From positions 44,187 through 108,186 of the forward strand of contig NZ_AXVR01000009.1 of assembly GCF_000484695.1 (NCBI RefSeq): a stretch of 64,000 nt of DNA, given 5' to 3'. The notes under the pieces were generated by a model, which was not told where the DNA came from, searched no databases, and saw only the letters and a list, made by a program, of their open reading frames with translations. Of this stretch, positions 63,236 to 64,000 are shown piece after piece. The position numbers were made by a program, and so were the translations under genes. Position 1 is the first letter of the stretch, and each line of letters starts with the position of its first letter. This DNA comes from Salinispora cortesiana (GTDB taxonomy: Bacteria; Actinomycetota; Actinomycetes; Mycobacteriales; Micromonosporaceae).

Positions 63236-63343
63236 ATGTCGACCGTGATTCGCAAGGCTTCGCCACTGGCCAAGGCATTCTGGTGGACTGCGGTGATCTG
63301 TACCTGCGGGCTTTGGGCCCTTGTCCGAGGGGGCCCACAGTAG
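63236..63343 (+). CDS. Candidate 35-residue single-pass membrane peptide
   Basis: ATG 63236 opens a 35-codon frame ending TAG. GAGG lies 7 nt upstream. The product has a basic N terminus (MSTVIRKASPLAKA), one hydrophobic segment FWWTAVICTCGLWALV and a short RGGPQ end, a plausible small transmembrane protein. A terminator hairpin follows 16 nt later. No family is recognised; it could be chance. Confidence 0.35.
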   Translation: MSTVIRKASPLAKAFWWTAVICTCGLWALVRGGPQ

Positions 63344-63359
63344 CTGAAGCTGCTAGCGC

Positions 63360-63390
63360 AAAGGCCCAACTCCCTGCGAGTCGGGCCTTT
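63360..63390. terminator. Bidirectional terminator before the DUF397 gene
   Basis: AAAGGCCC pairs with GGGCCTTT and the inner ACTC with GAGT, interrupted by one mismatch, with a 5-nt loop. It ends in a T-run on both strands and lies between the small ORF (plus) and the DUF397 gene (minus). Confidence 0.8.
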
Positions 63391-63404
63391 GTGCTGACGG
63401 TGGG

Positions 63405-63590
63405 TCAGTGTTGCTCGGGGAGCTGCGCGACGAATGCCTGCCATGCCTGGGGGTTGAAACGGAGGCTGCCACCATCTCGGTCCTTGGTGTCCCGTACGAA
63501 CACGACGCCGGGAAGGTTGTTTGCCACCTCCACGCAAGATCCGCCGTTAGCACCCGAGTAAGTCGACTTGTGCCACTTGGCACCTGTCAT
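63405..63590 (-). CDS. DUF397 family protein
   Basis: The 61-residue protein begins MTGAKWHKSTYSGANGGSC and continues VEVANNLPGVVFVRDTKD, then SLRFNPQAWQAFVAQLPEQH, the DUF397 pattern. Such genes are numerous in actinomycetes and usually follow an XRE regulator. The ATG at 63590 is chosen because it forms an ATGA overlap with the regulator remnant; an in-frame ATG at 63596 is also possible. The role is unknown, though some pairs resemble toxin-antitoxin or developmental switches. Confidence 0.88.
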   Translation of the reverse strand: MTGAKWHKSTYSGANGGSCVEVANNLPGVVFVRDTKDRDGGSLRFNPQAWQAFVAQLPEQH

Positions 63591-63658
63591 GTCCATGTCT
63601 GCGCCGCTTTCTTGATGACTTCGAGTGACTGTCTATGTGAGAGGCTTTCACTTCGAAC
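63587..63658 (-). pseudogene. C-terminal stump of an XRE/DUF5753 regulator
   Basis: Reading into DUF397 on the minus strand is VRSESLSHRQSLEVIKKAA followed by QTWT and a stop, which resembles the C terminus of the XRE regulators that precede DUF397 genes (LRSEALSHRQSLELI-like). Upstream of about 63658 the similarity ends and the transposon flank begins. The DNA-binding part is not in the window. Confidence 0.55.
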
Positions 63659-64000
63659 GGGTCTGCTGCACCGATGGGTGACAGTTCCAGTTACGCGGCC
63701 TGACTGGCCGGTGGGGTCATGGTGGTCTCGTACTCGATAGGGGTCAACCGGGACAGGGTTCGTTGGCGTCGGCGGCGGTGGTAGGTCCGTTCGATCCAGG
63801 TCACGATCGCGGTCCTGAGCTGTTGGCGGGTGGTCCAGGTTCGGCGGTCGAGGACGTTGTTCTGTAGCAGGCCGAAGAAGGATTCCATGGCGGCGTTGTC
63901 GCCGGCGGCGCCGACTCTGCCCATCGATCCGGTCATGTGGTGCTGGTGGAGGGCGTGGACGAATTTCCGGCTTCGGAATTGCGACCCGCGGTCGGTGTGT
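63656..64000 (-). mobile_element. IS3-family insertion sequence, one end (continues beyond the window)
   Basis: The element holds the transposase 3' end and about 30 nt of flank. Its terminus must lie between about 63656, where the regulator similarity stops, and 63690, just past the transposase stop. The exact tip and target duplication cannot be fixed with one end missing; TGGGTGACAG at 63675 is one candidate tip. Confidence 0.6.
63691..64000 (-). CDS. IS3-family transposase OrfB, C-terminal part
   Basis: The frame is open at the window edge and gives about 102 residues of the rve (DDE) domain: HTDRGSQFRSRKFVHAL holds the second catalytic Asp, and AAGDNAAMESFFGLLQNNVL holds the catalytic Glu. 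It ends RLTPIEYETTMTPPASQAA, the usual C terminus. No internal stop or frameshift is seen, so the element may be active. OrfA would lie outside the window. Confidence 0.92.
   Translation of the reverse strand, partial: HTDRGSQFRSRKFVHALHQHHMTGSMGRVGAAGDNAAMESFFGLLQNNVLDRRTWTTRQQLRTAIVTWIERTYHRRRRQRTLSRLTPIEYETTMTPPASQAA

Larger units (their letters stand above)
63041..63404. other. Intergenic region near the insertion-sequence side
   Basis: About 360 nt with no firmly supported gene. It contains one candidate small ORF (63236-63343) and a strong hairpin at 63360-63390. A minus-strand frame across 62994-63338 overlaps the glycosylase and has no start signal. Confidence 0.5.

Noticed and set aside
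62994..63338. 114-codon minus-strand frame containing a helix-like HQVEPLLTQIDAALRRRYQ stretch
   Set aside because: It overlaps the end of the glycosylase gene, lacks a start signal and matches no family I know; a decayed gene end remains possible.

Overview
The window is a GC-rich chromosomal segment of an actinomycete, most likely a member of the Micromonosporaceae (Salinispora/Micromonospora type). The evidence is the family content and gene order: BldD, the actinobacterial integration host factor mIHF, an XRE/DUF397 gene pair, an ATPase-degenerate PriA, and the order mihF-gmk-rpoZ-coaBC-metK-priA-def-fmt-rsmB-rpe-rib. The call rests on reading the sequence, not on a database search.

Layout. 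1-8658: a surface-glycan block: O-antigen-ligase-like membrane protein (cut by the window edge), flippase, sulfotransferase, phosphotransferase-fold protein, an Alg14/Alg13-like split glycosyltransferase, GT2 glycosyltransferase, methyltransferase and a DUF1990 protein. 8728-9993 (minus): a cation/proton antiporter. 10148-14510: shikimate genes aroC-aroK-aroB-aroQ, then efp and nusB, facing bldD on the minus strand across a perfect 36-bp palindrome. 15390-26186: pyrimidine genes pyrR-pyrB-pyrC-carA-carB-pyrD-(bioA)-pyrF, with a PyrR-type RNA hairpin just before pyrR. 26364-32042: mihF, a degenerate gmk, rpoZ, coaBC, metK, priA. 32300-34677: a nucleotide-kinase/ParB-like fusion and a cytochrome P450. 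34725-37745: def-fmt-rsmB; then a minus-strand septum-formation lipoprotein. 39052-46541: rpe, a receiver-GGDEF protein, an FMN riboswitch with ribD-ribE-ribM-ribBA-ribH, then hisE-hisG. 46692-53561: a small membrane protein, infC-rpmI-rplT, a SpoU methyltransferase and pheST. 53735-62333: a complete arginine operon argC-J-B-D-F-R-G-H behind an ARG-box-like operator. 62402-64000: a DNA glycosylase, a DUF397 gene, the stump of its partner regulator, and an IS3-family transposase that runs off the window.

How it works together. Most of the window is housekeeping biosynthesis in tightly coupled operons, where ATGA or GTGA overlaps are the rule. Three local control circuits are readable: PyrR on pyrR mRNA, FMN on the rib operon, and ArgR (encoded inside its own operon) on argC. 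BldD (a c-di-GMP effector) and a GGDEF protein (possible c-di-GMP synthase) are both present, about 25 kb apart.

The most unusual items are the kinase-ParB fusion; three RNA structures that could hide ribosome binding sites (bioA, ribD, the SpoU gene); infC starting at AUC; the guanylate-kinase homologue lacking its P-loop lysine and lid; a tandem triplication across the rsmB stop codon; and the IS insertion that beheads an XRE regulator. No rRNA, tRNA or CRISPR array was recognised.
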